Under the pieces are notes generated by a model. It was not told the origin of the DNA and ran no database searches. It saw only the letters and a program-made list of their open reading frames with translations. DNA of 64,000 nucleotides from assembly GCA_030833315.1 (NCBI GenBank), contig JAURHM010000005.1:1-64000 (forward strand), given 5' to 3'. Position 1 is the stretch's first letter, and the number at the start of each line of letters is the position of its first letter. The DNA comes from Burkholderiales bacterium (lineage in GTDB: Bacteria > Pseudomonadota > Gammaproteobacteria > Burkholderiales > SG8-41). Both the position numbers and the translations under genes were made by a program. Below, piece after piece: positions 46,713-59,765 of the stretch.

Positions 46713-46806
46713 AGCCCGGATTAGGCCGCAGGCCGCAATCCGGGGAACAAACACCACGATGATTGTTCAGCAGTGCCCCGGACTTCATTGTGTTCCATCC
46801 GGGCTA
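46713..46806. repeat. REP-like palindromic intergenic element(s)
   Basis: CCCGGATTaggccgcaggccgcAATCCGGG (46715-46744), then gccccggac...atccgggcta about 50 bp on. Confidence 0.55.
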
Positions 46807-46819
46807 AAGCGCCAGATAA

Positions 46820-47053
46820 TCAGTGATAAACGAGCGGCTGGTTCAGCAACACGCTGAAGTTGTCGAGAAAGGTGTCGATGTTTTCGGTGGTCGCCTCATC
46901 ACCGGCCGCTGCGTTCATTGCATTGGCGAATTTCTCGGCGACATCGCCGGTGAAAAACGTGCCGCGCGACGAGCGCTTGTCGACCAGTTCCAGGCCCTGC
47001 TGGCCGGGATACTCGGCAACATAATACTGCTCACTGTTGTAGACGATGCGCAT
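46820..47053 (-). CDS. DUF3567 family small protein
   Basis: MRIVYNSEQYYVAEYPGQQGLELVDKRSSRGTFFTGDVAEKFANAM; resembles betaproteobacterial DUF3567. Confidence 0.75.
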   Translation of the reverse strand: MRIVYNSEQYYVAEYPGQQGLELVDKRSSRGTFFTGDVAEKFANAMNAAAGDEATTENIDTFLDNFSVLLNQPLVYH

Positions 47054-47143
47054 GGCGGGCTCCGTTTCATATAAGTTATTGATTTTAATGTATAATATTA
47101 AAATCAAACTACAGTAGGAAGATGAGGCGCCCCACCCCGGATT

Positions 47144-48037
47144 TCAAGGGCTGCGCCGCCGGTTGGCAACCGCAATGCCGATCAGGATCAGCGCCAGTCC
47201 GAGGTAGGCATTGGGCGCAGGATGTTCACCCATGATCCACAGCCCGAGCAGTACAGCGACACCGGGGCTGAGGTAATTCACCAGCGACATGAAGCTGGGC
47301 CCCGCGGAACGGATCAACTGGAAGTACAACACCGTCGCAATCGCCGTCGGCACCACACCCAGCCAGCACACCGCCGTCACCGACTGCCAGCGCGGTGACA
47401 GCGTCCAAGGCGGCGTTTGCCACAGGGCCACCGGCACCACAATCACGCTCGCCACCAGCAGGGTCGCCGCTGCAGCGACCAGCACATCCCCCTTGATGAT
47501 CAGTCGCGTCAGCACGCTCTGCATTGCATAACACAGGGCCCCGCCCAGTACCGACAACTGCGCGATGACCCGCAGCGCATCCCCGCCAAGACCCGCCAGC
47601 GCCGCCGGCCCCATCAGCAGCACGATGCCACAAAAGCCGCCGGCAAAACCGATGGCGCGCTGCCGCGTCATGTGCTCGCCGGCGATCAGGAAATGCGCCA
47701 GCACGATGGTCGCCAGCGGCATGAAGCCCATCAGGATGCCGGCGAGTGCGCTCTCCACCACCTGCTGTCCCCAAGTGATCAGGTAAAACGGAATCGCATT
47801 ACCGATCAGCGCCACCACCACAAAGGGCCACCAGTTACTCCCCAAGGCCGGCAGCCGCCGCCCACTGCCATAAACAAACATCAGCAGCACGATCGCCGCA
47901 ATGCCGATGCGCCCCGCCACAATGGTCAGTGGCGGCAGGCTCGACACCGCGATGCCGTTGAACATGAAGGAAGAACCCCACATCGCGACCAGCGCGAACA
48001 GCAACAGCCATTCATTCAACGTGCGGTGAGTGGACAT
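47144..48037 (-). CDS. EamA/DMT family transporter
   Basis: LLLFALVAMWGSSFMFNGIAVSSLPPLTIVAGRIGIAAIVLL; 10 TM pattern; YLSPGVAVLLGLWIMGE. Confidence 0.93.
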   Translation of the reverse strand: MSTHRTLNEWLLLFALVAMWGSSFMFNGIAVSSLPPLTIVAGRIGIAAIVLLMFVYGSGRRLPALGSNWWPFVVVALIGNAIPFYLITWGQQVVESALAGILMGFMPLATIVLAHFLIAGEHMTRQRAIGFAGGFCGIVLLMGPAALAGLGGDALRVIAQLSVLGGALCYAMQSVLTRLIIKGDVLVAAAATLLVASVIVVPVALWQTPPWTLSPRWQSVTAVCWLGVVPTAIATVLYFQLIRSAGPSFMSLVNYLSPGVAVLLGLWIMGEHPAPNAYLGLALILIGIAVANRRRSP

Positions 48038-48169
48038 CCGGAGATTGACCCGCGCGACAGCGCGGGTTTTGAGTTGTTTTAATTGCGGTCAAGCATACAC
48101 GGAAACACTGACTGCAGATGACAGCACAATGGCATCGCCATACAGACGGTGTTGATGTCCTGCCTATGA

Positions 48170-49636
<1,467 letters not shown>

Positions 49637-49661
49637 ACAAGCTGCGGGAGGAGCCGGTAGC

Positions 49662-50300
49662 TCAGGAAGCCCGGCGCTGACGCAGGATCTCGATGATGCC
49701 GGGAAGAATGGACAGAAAAATGATGCCCAGGATCACCAGCGTCAGGTTGTTTTTGATAATCGGCAGATTGCCAAAGAAGTAGCCGGCATAAGCCAGTGAC
49801 ACCACCCACAGCACGGCGCCGCTGACATTGAACAGCGCGAACTTCGCGTAAGTCATGCTCGCAGCGCCTGCGACAAACGGCGCATAGGTGCGGACGATGG
49901 GCACGAAGCGGGCGATGATGATGGTCTTGCCGCCGTATTTTTCGTAGAAGTCGTGGGCGCGCTGCAGATACGCCGGATTCAGCCAGCGCGATTCGCGGTG
50001 ACTGAAAATCCGCGGCCCGATGTAATGCCCGACGCCGTAATTCACCGCATCGCCCAGCACTGCGGCGATGATCAGCAACAGCATCATCAGATGGATGTCC
50101 ATGCCGCCCGCCGCCGCCACGGCGCCGGCGACAAACAGCAGCGAGTCGCCGGGCAGGAAAGGTGTCACCACCAGCCCGGTTTCACAGAAGACGATCAGGA
50201 ACAGGATCAGGTAGATCCAGGCACCGTGGCTGGCCACAAGCGCCTGGAGATGCTGGTCCAGGTGCAGGACAACATCGATCAACTGCGTGAACAGTTCCAC
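49662..50300 (-). CDS. DedA family membrane protein
   Basis: FCETGLVVTPFLPGDSLLFVAGA; KYGGKTIIIARFVPIVRTYAPFVAGAASM. Confidence 0.95.
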   Translation of the reverse strand: MELFTQLIDVVLHLDQHLQALVASHGAWIYLILFLIVFCETGLVVTPFLPGDSLLFVAGAVAAAGGMDIHLMMLLLIIAAVLGDAVNYGVGHYIGPRIFSHRESRWLNPAYLQRAHDFYEKYGGKTIIIARFVPIVRTYAPFVAGAASMTYAKFALFNVSGAVLWVVSLAYAGYFFGNLPIIKNNLTLVILGIIFLSILPGIIEILRQRRAS

Positions 50301-50308
50301 GCGGAGGC

Positions 50309-51256
50309 CTAGACGATGGCGCCGTCTTCACCCGCCTGCTTGGGTTTCTCCGGCTTTACCAGATCATCCCGCTTCAGCCCCAGCCACATCAGCAGCGGGC
50401 TGCCGACGAGAACCGAGGAATAGATGCCGAAACAGATGCCGATGGTCAGTGCCAGCGCAAAGTAGTGCAGCGTTTCGCCGCCGAAGAACAGCATCGCGCA
50501 GACCATCAACTGGGTCGAACCGTGGGTGATGATGGTGCGCGACATCGTCGACGTGATCGCGGCGTCAATCACTTCGGGAACAGGGGTATGACGGAACTGA
50601 CGGCTGCGGAAGTTCTCGCGCACCCGGTCCATCACCACCACCGATTCGTTGACCGAATAACCGAGAATGGCCAGCACGGCGGCAAGCACCGGGAGCGAAA
50701 ATTCCCAGTTGAAGATCGAGAAGCAGCCGAGAATGATCACCACGTCATGCAGGTTGGCAATGATTGCCGATACACCGAACTTCCATTCGAAGCGCAGCCA
50801 CAGATAGCCGACGATGCCGAGAGACACAAACAGCAGCGCCAACGCACCGTTTTCGAGCAGCTCCTTGCCGACCTGCGGCCCGACGAACTCGACCCGCTGA
50901 AGTTTTACCGCAGCATCCAGCTGGCGCAGTTCGGTCATCACCTGCTCGGACAGCTGGGCGCTGGTGATGCCTTCCTTGACCGGCAGGCGGATCAGCACGT
51001 CACGTGCAGTACCGAAGTTCTGCACGCTGGGATCGGCAAAACCGATCTTGATCATGCGATCACGGATCGGATTGAGATCGGGCGGCTGCGGATAGTTGAC
51101 CTCGATCACCGTGCCGCCGGTAAAGTCGACGCCGAGATGCAGACCCTTTGTCGCGAGCGCGCCGACAGCGATCAGGAAAGTAATCAGCGAGATCACGTTG
51201 AAGATCAACGCGTAACGCATGAAGGGGATGCTGCGCTTGAAGCGGAAAATTTCCAT
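50309..51256 (-). CDS. secF: Protein translocase subunit SecF
   Basis: GLHLGVDFTGGTVIEVNY; GYSVNESVVVMDRVRENFR; SRTIITHGSTQLMV. Confidence 0.96.
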   Translation of the reverse strand: MEIFRFKRSIPFMRYALIFNVISLITFLIAVGALATKGLHLGVDFTGGTVIEVNYPQPPDLNPIRDRMIKIGFADPSVQNFGTARDVLIRLPVKEGITSAQLSEQVMTELRQLDAAVKLQRVEFVGPQVGKELLENGALALLFVSLGIVGYLWLRFEWKFGVSAIIANLHDVVIILGCFSIFNWEFSLPVLAAVLAILGYSVNESVVVMDRVRENFRSRQFRHTPVPEVIDAAITSTMSRTIITHGSTQLMVCAMLFFGGETLHYFALALTIGICFGIYSSVLVGSPLLMWLGLKRDDLVKPEKPKQAGEDGAIV

Positions 51257-51264
51257 GGTGGCTC

Positions 51265-53124
51265 CTACTTGGCCTGCGCCGCGGGTTTCCAGATCTGGCC
51301 GATGGAAATCCGGTCCAGCTTGCGGCGCCCGCCGTAATAGAGGTTGACGATGCCGCGCGACACCATCACCGCGCTGAACATCGAGGTCATAATGCCTAGG
51401 CAGTGCACCACTGCAAAGCCGCGCACCGGACCGGAGCCGAACGCAAACAGCGCGATGCCGGCGATCAGCGTGGTCACATTGGAGTCAAGAATGGTCGCCC
51501 AGGCCCGCTCATAACCCGAGTGCAGCGCGGCCTGCGGCGTCATGCCGTTGCGCAATTCCTCGCGGATGCGCTCATTGATCAGCACATTGGCGTCAATCGC
51601 CATGCCCAGCGCCAGCGCGATCGCGGCGATACCCGGCAGCGTCAGCGTCGCCTGCAGCATCGACAGCAAAGCGATCAGGAACAGCAGGTTGGCGCCGAGT
51701 GCAACAACGGATATCGCCCCCATCAGCATGTAGTAGATGACCATGAACACCGCGATCGCAGCAAAACCCATCCACATCGACTGGAAACCGGCCTGGATGT
51801 TTTCAGCACCCAGCGACGGGCCGACGGTGCGTTCCTCGATGATTTCCATCGGCGCCGCCAGCGCGCCGGCGCGCAGCAGCAGCGACACGTCCTTTGCTTC
51901 CTGCGTAGTCATGCGGCCACTGATCTGCACGCGGCCACCGCCGATTTCGGAACGGATCACCGGGGCGGTGACCACCTCGCCCTTGCCACGTTCGAACAGC
52001 AGGATGGCCATGCGCTTGCCGACGCTTTCACGCGTGACCTGCTGGAAAATGCGCGCGCCGGTGCCATCCAGATTGATGTGTACCGCCGGTTCGCCGCTCT
52101 GTCCGTCAAAACCGGGCTGGGCGTCGTTGATGCGCTCGCCGGTGAGGACAACCTGTTTTTTGACCAGCACCGGCTGGCCGCTGCGCTCGTAATACAGTTC
52201 GGCGCCGAAGGGCAACTGGCCGGCCTTGGCCTGCTGTAGCGTGCCCGGATCCATTTTCTCTTCATCGACCATGCGCACTTCGAGGGTCGCGGTGCGGCCA
52301 AGGATGTCCTTGGCCTTGGCGGTGTCCTGAACGCCCGGCAGCTGCACGACCACGCGGTCGGCGCCCTGCTGCTGGATGATCGGCTCGGCGACGCCAAGTT
52401 CATTAACTCGGTTGCGCAGTGTGGTGATGTTCTGCTGCAGCGCGAATTCCTGGGTCTTGCGCTGGGCCTCGATGCGCAGAACGGCATTGATGCGGAATTC
52501 TCCGCCGTCCTCGCTGGCCTTCAGCTCGAGGTCTGGCATGTCCTTGCTGATGCGTACCAGGGCTTTTTCGCGCAGCGCGGCCTCGCGGAAACGCACGGTG
52601 ATCGACTGACCTTCGCGCGACAGACCGGAATACTGCAGGCGCTGTTCGCGCAGCATGCCACGGATGTCGTTGCTATAGGCCTCGAGCTTTTTCGACAGCG
52701 CCGCCTTCATGTCGACCTGCATCAGGAAGTGCACACCCCCGCGCAGATCGAGGCCGAGATACATCGGTAGCGCACCGATCGATGCCAGCCACTGCGGGCT
52801 GCGCGACAGCAGGTTCAGCGCCACCACATAGTCATCGCCCAGCGCCGTCTGCAGGGCATCCTTGGCCTTGAGCTGCTCCTCGGTGCCGGCAAAACGCGCC
52901 TTGACGCTGGTGGCGTCCATCGCGATACCGGTGCTTTCGAGCGACGTTTTTTTCAGCGTATCTTCGATACGCGCCATCAGCGCCGCATCGGCCTTCAGGT
53001 TGCTGCGCAGCGGCGACACCTGCACCGCAGGCACTTCACCGTAGAAGTTCGGCAGCGTATACAGAAAACCGATCGCCACGGCGGCGAGGATCATCAGGTA
53101 CTTCCACAGGGGATAGCGGTTCAT
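51265..53124 (-). CDS. secD: Protein translocase subunit SecD
   Basis: MNRYPLWKYLMILAAVAIGFLYTLPNFYGEVPAVQVS; LGLDLRGGVHFLMQVD; GMAIDANVLINERIREEL. Confidence 0.97.
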   Translation of the reverse strand: MNRYPLWKYLMILAAVAIGFLYTLPNFYGEVPAVQVSPLRSNLKADAALMARIEDTLKKTSLESTGIAMDATSVKARFAGTEEQLKAKDALQTALGDDYVVALNLLSRSPQWLASIGALPMYLGLDLRGGVHFLMQVDMKAALSKKLEAYSNDIRGMLREQRLQYSGLSREGQSITVRFREAALREKALVRISKDMPDLELKASEDGGEFRINAVLRIEAQRKTQEFALQQNITTLRNRVNELGVAEPIIQQQGADRVVVQLPGVQDTAKAKDILGRTATLEVRMVDEEKMDPGTLQQAKAGQLPFGAELYYERSGQPVLVKKQVVLTGERINDAQPGFDGQSGEPAVHINLDGTGARIFQQVTRESVGKRMAILLFERGKGEVVTAPVIRSEIGGGRVQISGRMTTQEAKDVSLLLRAGALAAPMEIIEERTVGPSLGAENIQAGFQSMWMGFAAIAVFMVIYYMLMGAISVVALGANLLFLIALLSMLQATLTLPGIAAIALALGMAIDANVLINERIREELRNGMTPQAALHSGYERAWATILDSNVTTLIAGIALFAFGSGPVRGFAVVHCLGIMTSMFSAVMVSRGIVNLYYGGRRKLDRISIGQIWKPAAQAK

Positions 53125-53220
53125 GTTGGGCGCGTTAGTGGTGAAGCGTGGGGGGCATCGAAAAGAAACAAGACTGGGCGATGCGCATGGCCGGCCAAAG
53201 CCGGCTTGCGCATCAACGTC

Positions 53221-53550
53221 TTACTGGATGGTCTTGAGGGTGCCTTTGGGCAGCACGATCTGGATCGCAGCCCGCTGGATCTGAATTTCGACGTTGTCGG
53301 CCACCGATACCGTCGCATACTGGGCATCGACTTTGGTGATGCGGCCGAGAATGCCGCCAGCGGTAATGACTTCATCGCCCTTCTGCAGGCCTTCCACCAT
53401 TGCCTTGTGTTCCTTGGCGCGTTTCATCTGCGGCCGGATCATCAGGAAATAGAGCACACCGAACATGGCCAGGATCAGCAGCATGCTTTCGATGCCGCCT
53501 CCCTGTGCCGCTGCGGGCGCAGCCTGCGCCCAAGCTGAACTGATTAACAA
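53221..53550 (-). CDS. yajC: Preprotein translocase subunit YajC
   Basis: TTG start behind GGAGG: MLISSAWAQAAPAAAQGGGIESMLLILAMFGVLYFLMIRPQMKRAKEHKAMVEGLQKGDEVITAGGILG. Confidence 0.95.
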   Translation of the reverse strand: MLISSAWAQAAPAAAQGGGIESMLLILAMFGVLYFLMIRPQMKRAKEHKAMVEGLQKGDEVITAGGILGRITKVDAQYATVSVADNVEIQIQRAAIQIVLPKGTLKTIQ

Positions 53551-53623
53551 GTGGAACCTCCGTGGTGTTGGCAGGCGGCCCGGCGTTTTGCACTGCAACC
53601 GGTTACGCCCAAAGTGTTGTATT

Positions 53624-54748
<1,125 letters not shown>

Positions 54749-55774
54749 TCAGGGCGTGCGTTCGATCAGCATGGCGTCACCATAGCTGAAAAACCGGTAA
54801 CGCTGCTCGATCGCATGCCGATAGGCCTTGCGGATGTTGTCGACGCCACCGAACGCCGACACCAGCATCAAGAGGGTAGACTTCGGCAGATGGAAATTGG
54901 TAATCAGGCAATCAACGATGCGGAAACGATAGCCGGGCAGCACGAACAGTGCGGTATCGGCGCTGCCCGCCACCGGCTCGCCGGCTGCAGCAGCCGACTC
55001 CAGCGCACGCAGGCTGGTGGTGCCGACCGCAACAATGCGTCCGCCGGCGTCGCGATGCCGCCGGATCGCATCCACGGTGTCCTGTGACAGGCTGTACCAC
55101 TCGCTGTGCATGCGGTGTTCGCTGAGATTCTGCGTGCGCACCGGCTGGAAGGTACCGGCGCCGACATGCAGGGTCAGATACGCGGTGCCGATACCCTGAT
55201 CACGCAAGGCCTCCAGCAACGCCGCATCAAAATGCAGGCCTGCGGTCGGTGCCGCCACGGCACCCGGCGTACGCGCAAAAACCGTCTGATAGCGCGTCTC
55301 GTCATCAACACCCGGCCGGTGTTCGATGTACGGCGGCAAGGGCAAGGCGCCGTAACGCTCCAGCTGGGCAAACACATCCTCTTGCGGGAAACGCAGTCGA
55401 TACAGCTCACCCTCGCGGGCCACCATCTCCAGGACCAGTCCACCTTCAAGATGTAATTCGCTGCCGGCCTTGGGCGGATGGCTGGCACGGATCTGCGCCA
55501 GCGCTTCGCCCGCCCCCAGAACGCGTTCAATCAGCACCTCGATCCGCCCGCCGCTGGCTTTCTGCCCCATCAGCCGCGCCTTGATGACCTTGGTGTCATT
55601 GAGGATCAGCAGGTCGCCCGCCCGCAGCAGCCCCGGCAAATCGGTAAACCGCAGGTCTTGCAGCGTACCGTTCGCGCCGTCGAGATGCAGCAGCCGGCTC
55701 GCCCGGCGTTCGGCCGCGGGCGACTGTGCAATCAGCTCTTCGGGAAGGTGATAATCGAAATCATCCAGACGCAT
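54749..55774 (-). CDS. queA: S-adenosylmethionine:tRNA ribosyltransferase-isomerase
   Basis: [68 protein letters not shown]. Confidence 0.97.
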   Translation of the reverse strand: MRLDDFDYHLPEELIAQSPAAERRASRLLHLDGANGTLQDLRFTDLPGLLRAGDLLILNDTKVIKARLMGQKASGGRIEVLIERVLGAGEALAQIRASHPPKAGSELHLEGGLVLEMVAREGELYRLRFPQEDVFAQLERYGALPLPPYIEHRPGVDDETRYQTVFARTPGAVAAPTAGLHFDAALLEALRDQGIGTAYLTLHVGAGTFQPVRTQNLSEHRMHSEWYSLSQDTVDAIRRHRDAGGRIVAVGTTSLRALESAAAAGEPVAGSADTALFVLPGYRFRIVDCLITNFHLPKSTLLMLVSAFGGVDNIRKAYRHAIEQRYRFFSYGDAMLIERTP

Positions 55775-55890
55775 CGCGCGGATTATACGGACGGAAAGAT
55801 AGGCATGGATACATAGGGACGGATACACAGGATGAATACAGCGAATGGTTGCCGCCATAAGGCCGTTTGACCGATAATCCCTCACCCCCT

Positions 55891-55975
55891 GCCTCGGTGG
55901 TGGAATTGGTAGACGCGCCGGACTCAAAATCCGGTGCCGCAAGGCGTGTCGGTTCGAGTCCGACCCGAGGCACCA
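55891..55975 (+). tRNA. tRNA-Leu (anticodon CAA), 3' CCA encoded
   Basis: Acceptor gcctcgg/ccgaggc, D-loop tggaattggtaga, anticodon stem-loop ccgga-ctcaaaa-tccgg, long variable arm, TPsiC gtcggttcgagtccgac, acca end. Confidence 0.98.
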
Positions 55976-56039
55976 CTCACAAGTCCCTGGCCGCCATCAC
56001 GGCGCCATGCATTCTCCAGACCAATCAACGGAAAAGACC

Positions 56040-56822
56040 ATGACTGAAAAGGAAATCGGCGTCAGCATCGACGGCCATGTCGCCACAGTGGAACTGCGCC
56101 GTCCGCCCAATAACTTTCTGGACATCGACCTGATTGGTGAGCTGGCCTCGGCGCTGGAAGCGCTGGACGAGGACAGCAACTGCCGCAGCATCGTGCTCGC
56201 CGCCGCCGGCAAACATTTCTGCGCGGGCGCCAACCTGAAAAAGCGCGTGGACGACGAAGCTGCGGGCCAGAAACAGGTCACCCAGCCGCGTCACCTCTAC
56301 CACGAGGCACAACGCCTGGTGCAGACCCGCAAGCCCATCGTCGCCGCGATCCACGGCAGCGCCATCGGCGCCGGCCTCGGCCTGGCGCTGGTCGCCGACT
56401 TCCGCGTCACCTGCAAGGAAGCGCGTCTGGCGGCGAACTTTTGCGCAATGGGTTACCACCCGGGCTTCGGCATGACGGTGACGCTGCCGCGTCTGGTCGG
56501 TCATCAGACCGCGAAATGGCTGTTCCTCACCGGCAAACGCATCCCCGGCGAAGAAGCGTTTGAACTGGGACTGGCCGACCGTCTGGTGGCGCAGGATCAA
56601 GTGCGTCAGGTCGCGCAGGAAATGGCCGCTGAACTCGCCAAGTCCGGCCCGCTGGCCGTGCAGGCCACGCGCGAAACGCTCAACGGTGATCTGTTCGCGG
56701 CCTTCCGCGCCGCCACCGAACGCGAAGCCTTCGTGCAGATGATGCTGCGCGAAACCAATGATTTCAAGGAAGGCGTCAAAGCCGGCTTTGACCGCCGCGA
56801 TCCGGTGTTTACCGGCAACTGA
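56040..56822 (+). CDS. Enoyl-CoA hydratase/isomerase family protein
   Basis: VATVELRRPPNNFLDIDLIGELASAL; AAAGKHFCAGANL; KPIVAAIHGSAIGAGLGLALVADFRV. Confidence 0.95.
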   Translation: MTEKEIGVSIDGHVATVELRRPPNNFLDIDLIGELASALEALDEDSNCRSIVLAAAGKHFCAGANLKKRVDDEAAGQKQVTQPRHLYHEAQRLVQTRKPIVAAIHGSAIGAGLGLALVADFRVTCKEARLAANFCAMGYHPGFGMTVTLPRLVGHQTAKWLFLTGKRIPGEEAFELGLADRLVAQDQVRQVAQEMAAELAKSGPLAVQATRETLNGDLFAAFRAATEREAFVQMMLRETNDFKEGVKAGFDRRDPVFTGN

Positions 56823-56843
56823 ACAAACCGGCGTTCGCCGTGC

Positions 56844-57290
56844 TTAACGCGGCGGCGCCGGCAGCATCTGCGTCAGTGCTTTTTCAGTCACACCGGCATA
56901 GAACACCAGCACCTTCATCGGCACAGTGCCGGTATTGCGCCCGTTATGGGCCCGCTCAAACACTTCGGCGAGGCCGTCACCGGCCTTGAGCGTCAGGCGC
57001 CGGCCATCCTGCAACTCAACCTCCAGTTCCCCCTCCAGCACCATGCCGAAGGAAGGCACCGGATGCGCATGCCAACCGGTCTGTGCGCCGGGCGCCAGCG
57101 TGACGATAATCCCTGTCACCTCGGCCGTGCCCTGCGGATACACGATGGGGGTGCCGTCCCAGGCGCGGGTGGTTTTGAGGATGATTTTTGAGGTCACCGC
57201 CGGCACCGGCTCGGCGGCGGCAAGTGCCCCGGTCCAGCACAGGCCACTGATAGCCAAACCGATGCTAAGGTCACGCCTGTTCAAGATCAT
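56844..57290 (-). CDS. Secreted cupin domain-containing protein
   Basis: Signal-like N-terminus; VTLAPGAQTGWHAHPVPSFGMVLEGELEVELQDGRRLTLKAGDGLAEVF. Confidence 0.88.
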   Translation of the reverse strand: MILNRRDLSIGLAISGLCWTGALAAAEPVPAVTSKIILKTTRAWDGTPIVYPQGTAEVTGIIVTLAPGAQTGWHAHPVPSFGMVLEGELEVELQDGRRLTLKAGDGLAEVFERAHNGRNTGTVPMKVLVFYAGVTEKALTQMLPAPPR

Positions 57291-57354
57291 TTAATCACCG
57301 TAATGGAAAAGTGGCCCAGCGTTCAGCTCTAACTGATCGGATATCTGGCCCGGG

Positions 57355-58188
57355 TCAGGGTACGGTGACTTCGACGTTGTCGATCAGACGTGTCTTGCCC
57401 AGACGGGCAGCCGCCAGAATCACCAGCTCGCGCTCGCCGTTGGACGGCGGTTGCAGATCGGCACGGCGGCGCACCGCGACGTAATCGGGCTTCCAGCCGT
57501 GCTTGGCCAGCTCGGCCATCGCGCCGAGTTCGATGCGCTGGTAATCACGCGCGCCGAGGGCGATTTCACCACGGGAATTTTTCAGCACCCGGTACAGCCG
57601 CGGCGCTTCCTGGCGTTCCGCCGGAGTCAGATAGCCGTTGCGTGACGACAGCGCAAGGCCGTCTTCAGCGCGAACCGTTTCCGCCAGAATCAGTTCAATC
57701 GGCAATGCAAACTGGCGCACCATATTCGACAGTACCAGGCACTGCTGGTAATCCTTCTTGCCGAAAATCGCTGCATGCGGCGATACCATGTTGAACAGTT
57801 TGAGTACTACCGTGGCCACGCCGCGGAAATGACCGGGACGCGCACCGCCATCGAGAATGTGCTGGAGGTCGGAAGGTTCCACGGCGAAAGTCTGCGGTTC
57901 CGGATAGATTTCCTTCTCGTCCGGCGCAAACACCACATCGACGCCGGCATTGCGCAGGCGCTCGCAATCCGCCTCAAAGGTGCGCGGGTAGCGGTCGAAA
58001 TCCTCGCGGGGACCGAACTGCAGCCGGTTGACGAAAATGCTGACCACAGTGCACGCCGCGCGCGGCTTGGCGATGCGCATCAGCTCGATGTGCCCCTCGT
58101 GCAGATTGCCCATCGTCGGCACGAACACGTTGTCGGGTTCGCGCCGCAGGCGTTCGCGCAGCTCGTGCACGGAATGAATGACGTCCAT
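57355..58188 (-). CDS. panC: Pantothenate synthetase
   Basis: [63 protein letters not shown]. Confidence 0.97.
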   Translation of the reverse strand: MDVIHSVHELRERLRREPDNVFVPTMGNLHEGHIELMRIAKPRAACTVVSIFVNRLQFGPREDFDRYPRTFEADCERLRNAGVDVVFAPDEKEIYPEPQTFAVEPSDLQHILDGGARPGHFRGVATVVLKLFNMVSPHAAIFGKKDYQQCLVLSNMVRQFALPIELILAETVRAEDGLALSSRNGYLTPAERQEAPRLYRVLKNSRGEIALGARDYQRIELGAMAELAKHGWKPDYVAVRRRADLQPPSNGERELVILAAARLGKTRLIDNVEVTVP

Positions 58189-58226
58189 TGGAGACCGTGG
58201 GTCTGTGGCAGGTGGTGGATGAAAGA

Positions 58227-58247
58227 GGGCGCATTATATATGCGCCC
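58227..58247. promoter_or_regulatory. Perfect palindrome in panB-panC intergenic region, overlapping a possible TATAAT (-10) on the minus strand
   Basis: GGGCGCAT-TATAT-ATGCGCCC; reverse complement contains TATAAT, about 40 bp upstream of the panC start. Confidence 0.5.
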
Positions 58248-58276
58248 GAAGATCGTGGCGGCGAACGCCGCGGGAA

Positions 58277-59071
58277 TCAGAAGGAGTGTTCGCGCCCCGG
58301 GAATTTGCCTGAACGCACTTCCGCGACATACAGCGCGACCGCATCCTGGATCGATCCGGCGGCAGCTTTCATGTAATTCTTGACGAACTTGGCCTTCTTG
58401 CCGGGATAAACGTCGAGCATGTCATGAAGCACCAGCACCTGGCCATGACAATCGACGCCGGCGCCGATGCCGATGGTTGGCACCCTGGCCGCCGCCGTGA
58501 CCTGGCTGGCCAGCGCCGCGGGAATGGCTTCGAGCACGATCATGCCCGCCCCCGCCTGCTCCAGAATCCCCGCATCATCGAGCAGCCGCTGCGCGTCGTC
58601 CTCGGCCTTGCCCTGCACCTTGTAGCCACCGAGTTGGTGCACGGACTGCGGCGTCAGCCCGAGATGACCGCAGACCGGAATGCCGCGCTCGGTCAGAAAA
58701 GCAATGGTTTCCAGCATCGAACGGCCACCTTCGATTTTGACCATCTGCGCACCTGCCGCCATGATTTCAGCGGCATTGCGGAAGGCATCCTGCGGGCTGA
58801 CCTGAAAGGTGCCGAAAGGCATGTCGCCGATGATGAATGCATTTTTCGCACCGCGCGCCACGCAGGCAGTGTGATAAACAATGTCACGCAGCGTCACCGG
58901 CAGGGTTGATTCATGGCCCTGTAGCACATTGCCCAGCGAATCGCCAATCAGCAGCGTATCGACACCTGCGGCATCCAGCAGCGACGCAAAGCTCGCGTCA
59001 TAGCAGGTCAGCATGGTGATCTTCTCGCCTTCCCGCATCATCTTGTGCAGATTGCTCAACGTGATACGCAT
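58277..59071 (-). CDS. panB: 3-methyl-2-oxobutanoate hydroxymethyltransferase
   Basis: [69 protein letters not shown]. Confidence 0.97.
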   Translation of the reverse strand: MRITLSNLHKMMREGEKITMLTCYDASFASLLDAAGVDTLLIGDSLGNVLQGHESTLPVTLRDIVYHTACVARGAKNAFIIGDMPFGTFQVSPQDAFRNAAEIMAAGAQMVKIEGGRSMLETIAFLTERGIPVCGHLGLTPQSVHQLGGYKVQGKAEDDAQRLLDDAGILEQAGAGMIVLEAIPAALASQVTAAARVPTIGIGAGVDCHGQVLVLHDMLDVYPGKKAKFVKNYMKAAAGSIQDAVALYVAEVRSGKFPGREHSF

Positions 59072-59108
59072 GTTGTTTCCTCTTGATGGGCCGAACCGGT
59101 TTTAACGG

Positions 59109-59765
59109 TCAGTTACCCAGGCTGAAAAATTCCCGCGGACCGCGCAGCGCATTGATCCGCCGCAACAATAAATCAAAATCCGCCGTTGAATCAACGAAGT
59201 TCAGATTATCCGAATTGACGATCAGCAGCGGCGCGGTATCGTAATGATGGAAAAACCGCGCATAAGTATCAGCCAGCCGGACCAGATAGTCATCCGGGAT
59301 CGAGGTTTCATAGGCGGTCGCACGCCGGCGCACGCGTTCGATCAGCGTTTCCACGCCGGCCTGCAGGTAAATCACCAGATCGGGTTGCGGCGCCTGCGGC
59401 TTGAGATGATCATAAATCTGCCGGTACAGCGCGAGTTCGGCGTCATTCAGGTTCATGCGCGCGAACAACGGGTCTTTTTCGAGCATGAAATCCGAGACGG
59501 TGATGCCGCGGAACAGGTCGGACTGCACCAGGTCACGCACCTGGTTGCTGCGCTGGAATAGAAAAAACAACTGCACTGGCAGCGCATGTCGAGCGGGGTC
59601 CTGATAAAAACCCGGCAAAAAAGGATTGGCATCCGGATCTTCGAACAGGGTCGCGGCGCCGAGATGGCTCGCCAGTTTTTTCGCCAGCGTGGTTTTGCCC
59701 GATCCAATCGGACCTTCGACCACGATATAGCGGTATTTCGGATTCAGAACCGGGTTCATGTTCAT
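59109..59765 (-). CDS. Deoxynucleoside kinase family protein
   Basis: YIVVEGPIGSGKTTLAKKLASHLGA (P-loop); DLVIYLQAGVETLIERVRRRA. Confidence 0.93.
   Translation of the reverse strand: MNMNPVLNPKYRYIVVEGPIGSGKTTLAKKLASHLGAATLFEDPDANPFLPGFYQDPARHALPVQLFFLFQRSNQVRDLVQSDLFRGITVSDFMLEKDPLFARMNLNDAELALYRQIYDHLKPQAPQPDLVIYLQAGVETLIERVRRRATAYETSIPDDYLVRLADTYARFFHHYDTAPLLIVNSDNLNFVDSTADFDLLLRRINALRGPREFFSLGN

Noticed and set aside
55761-55976. 71-aa minus-strand [33 protein letters not shown]
   Set aside because: It is the antisense translation of the tRNA-Leu at 55891-55975, a familiar annotation artefact.
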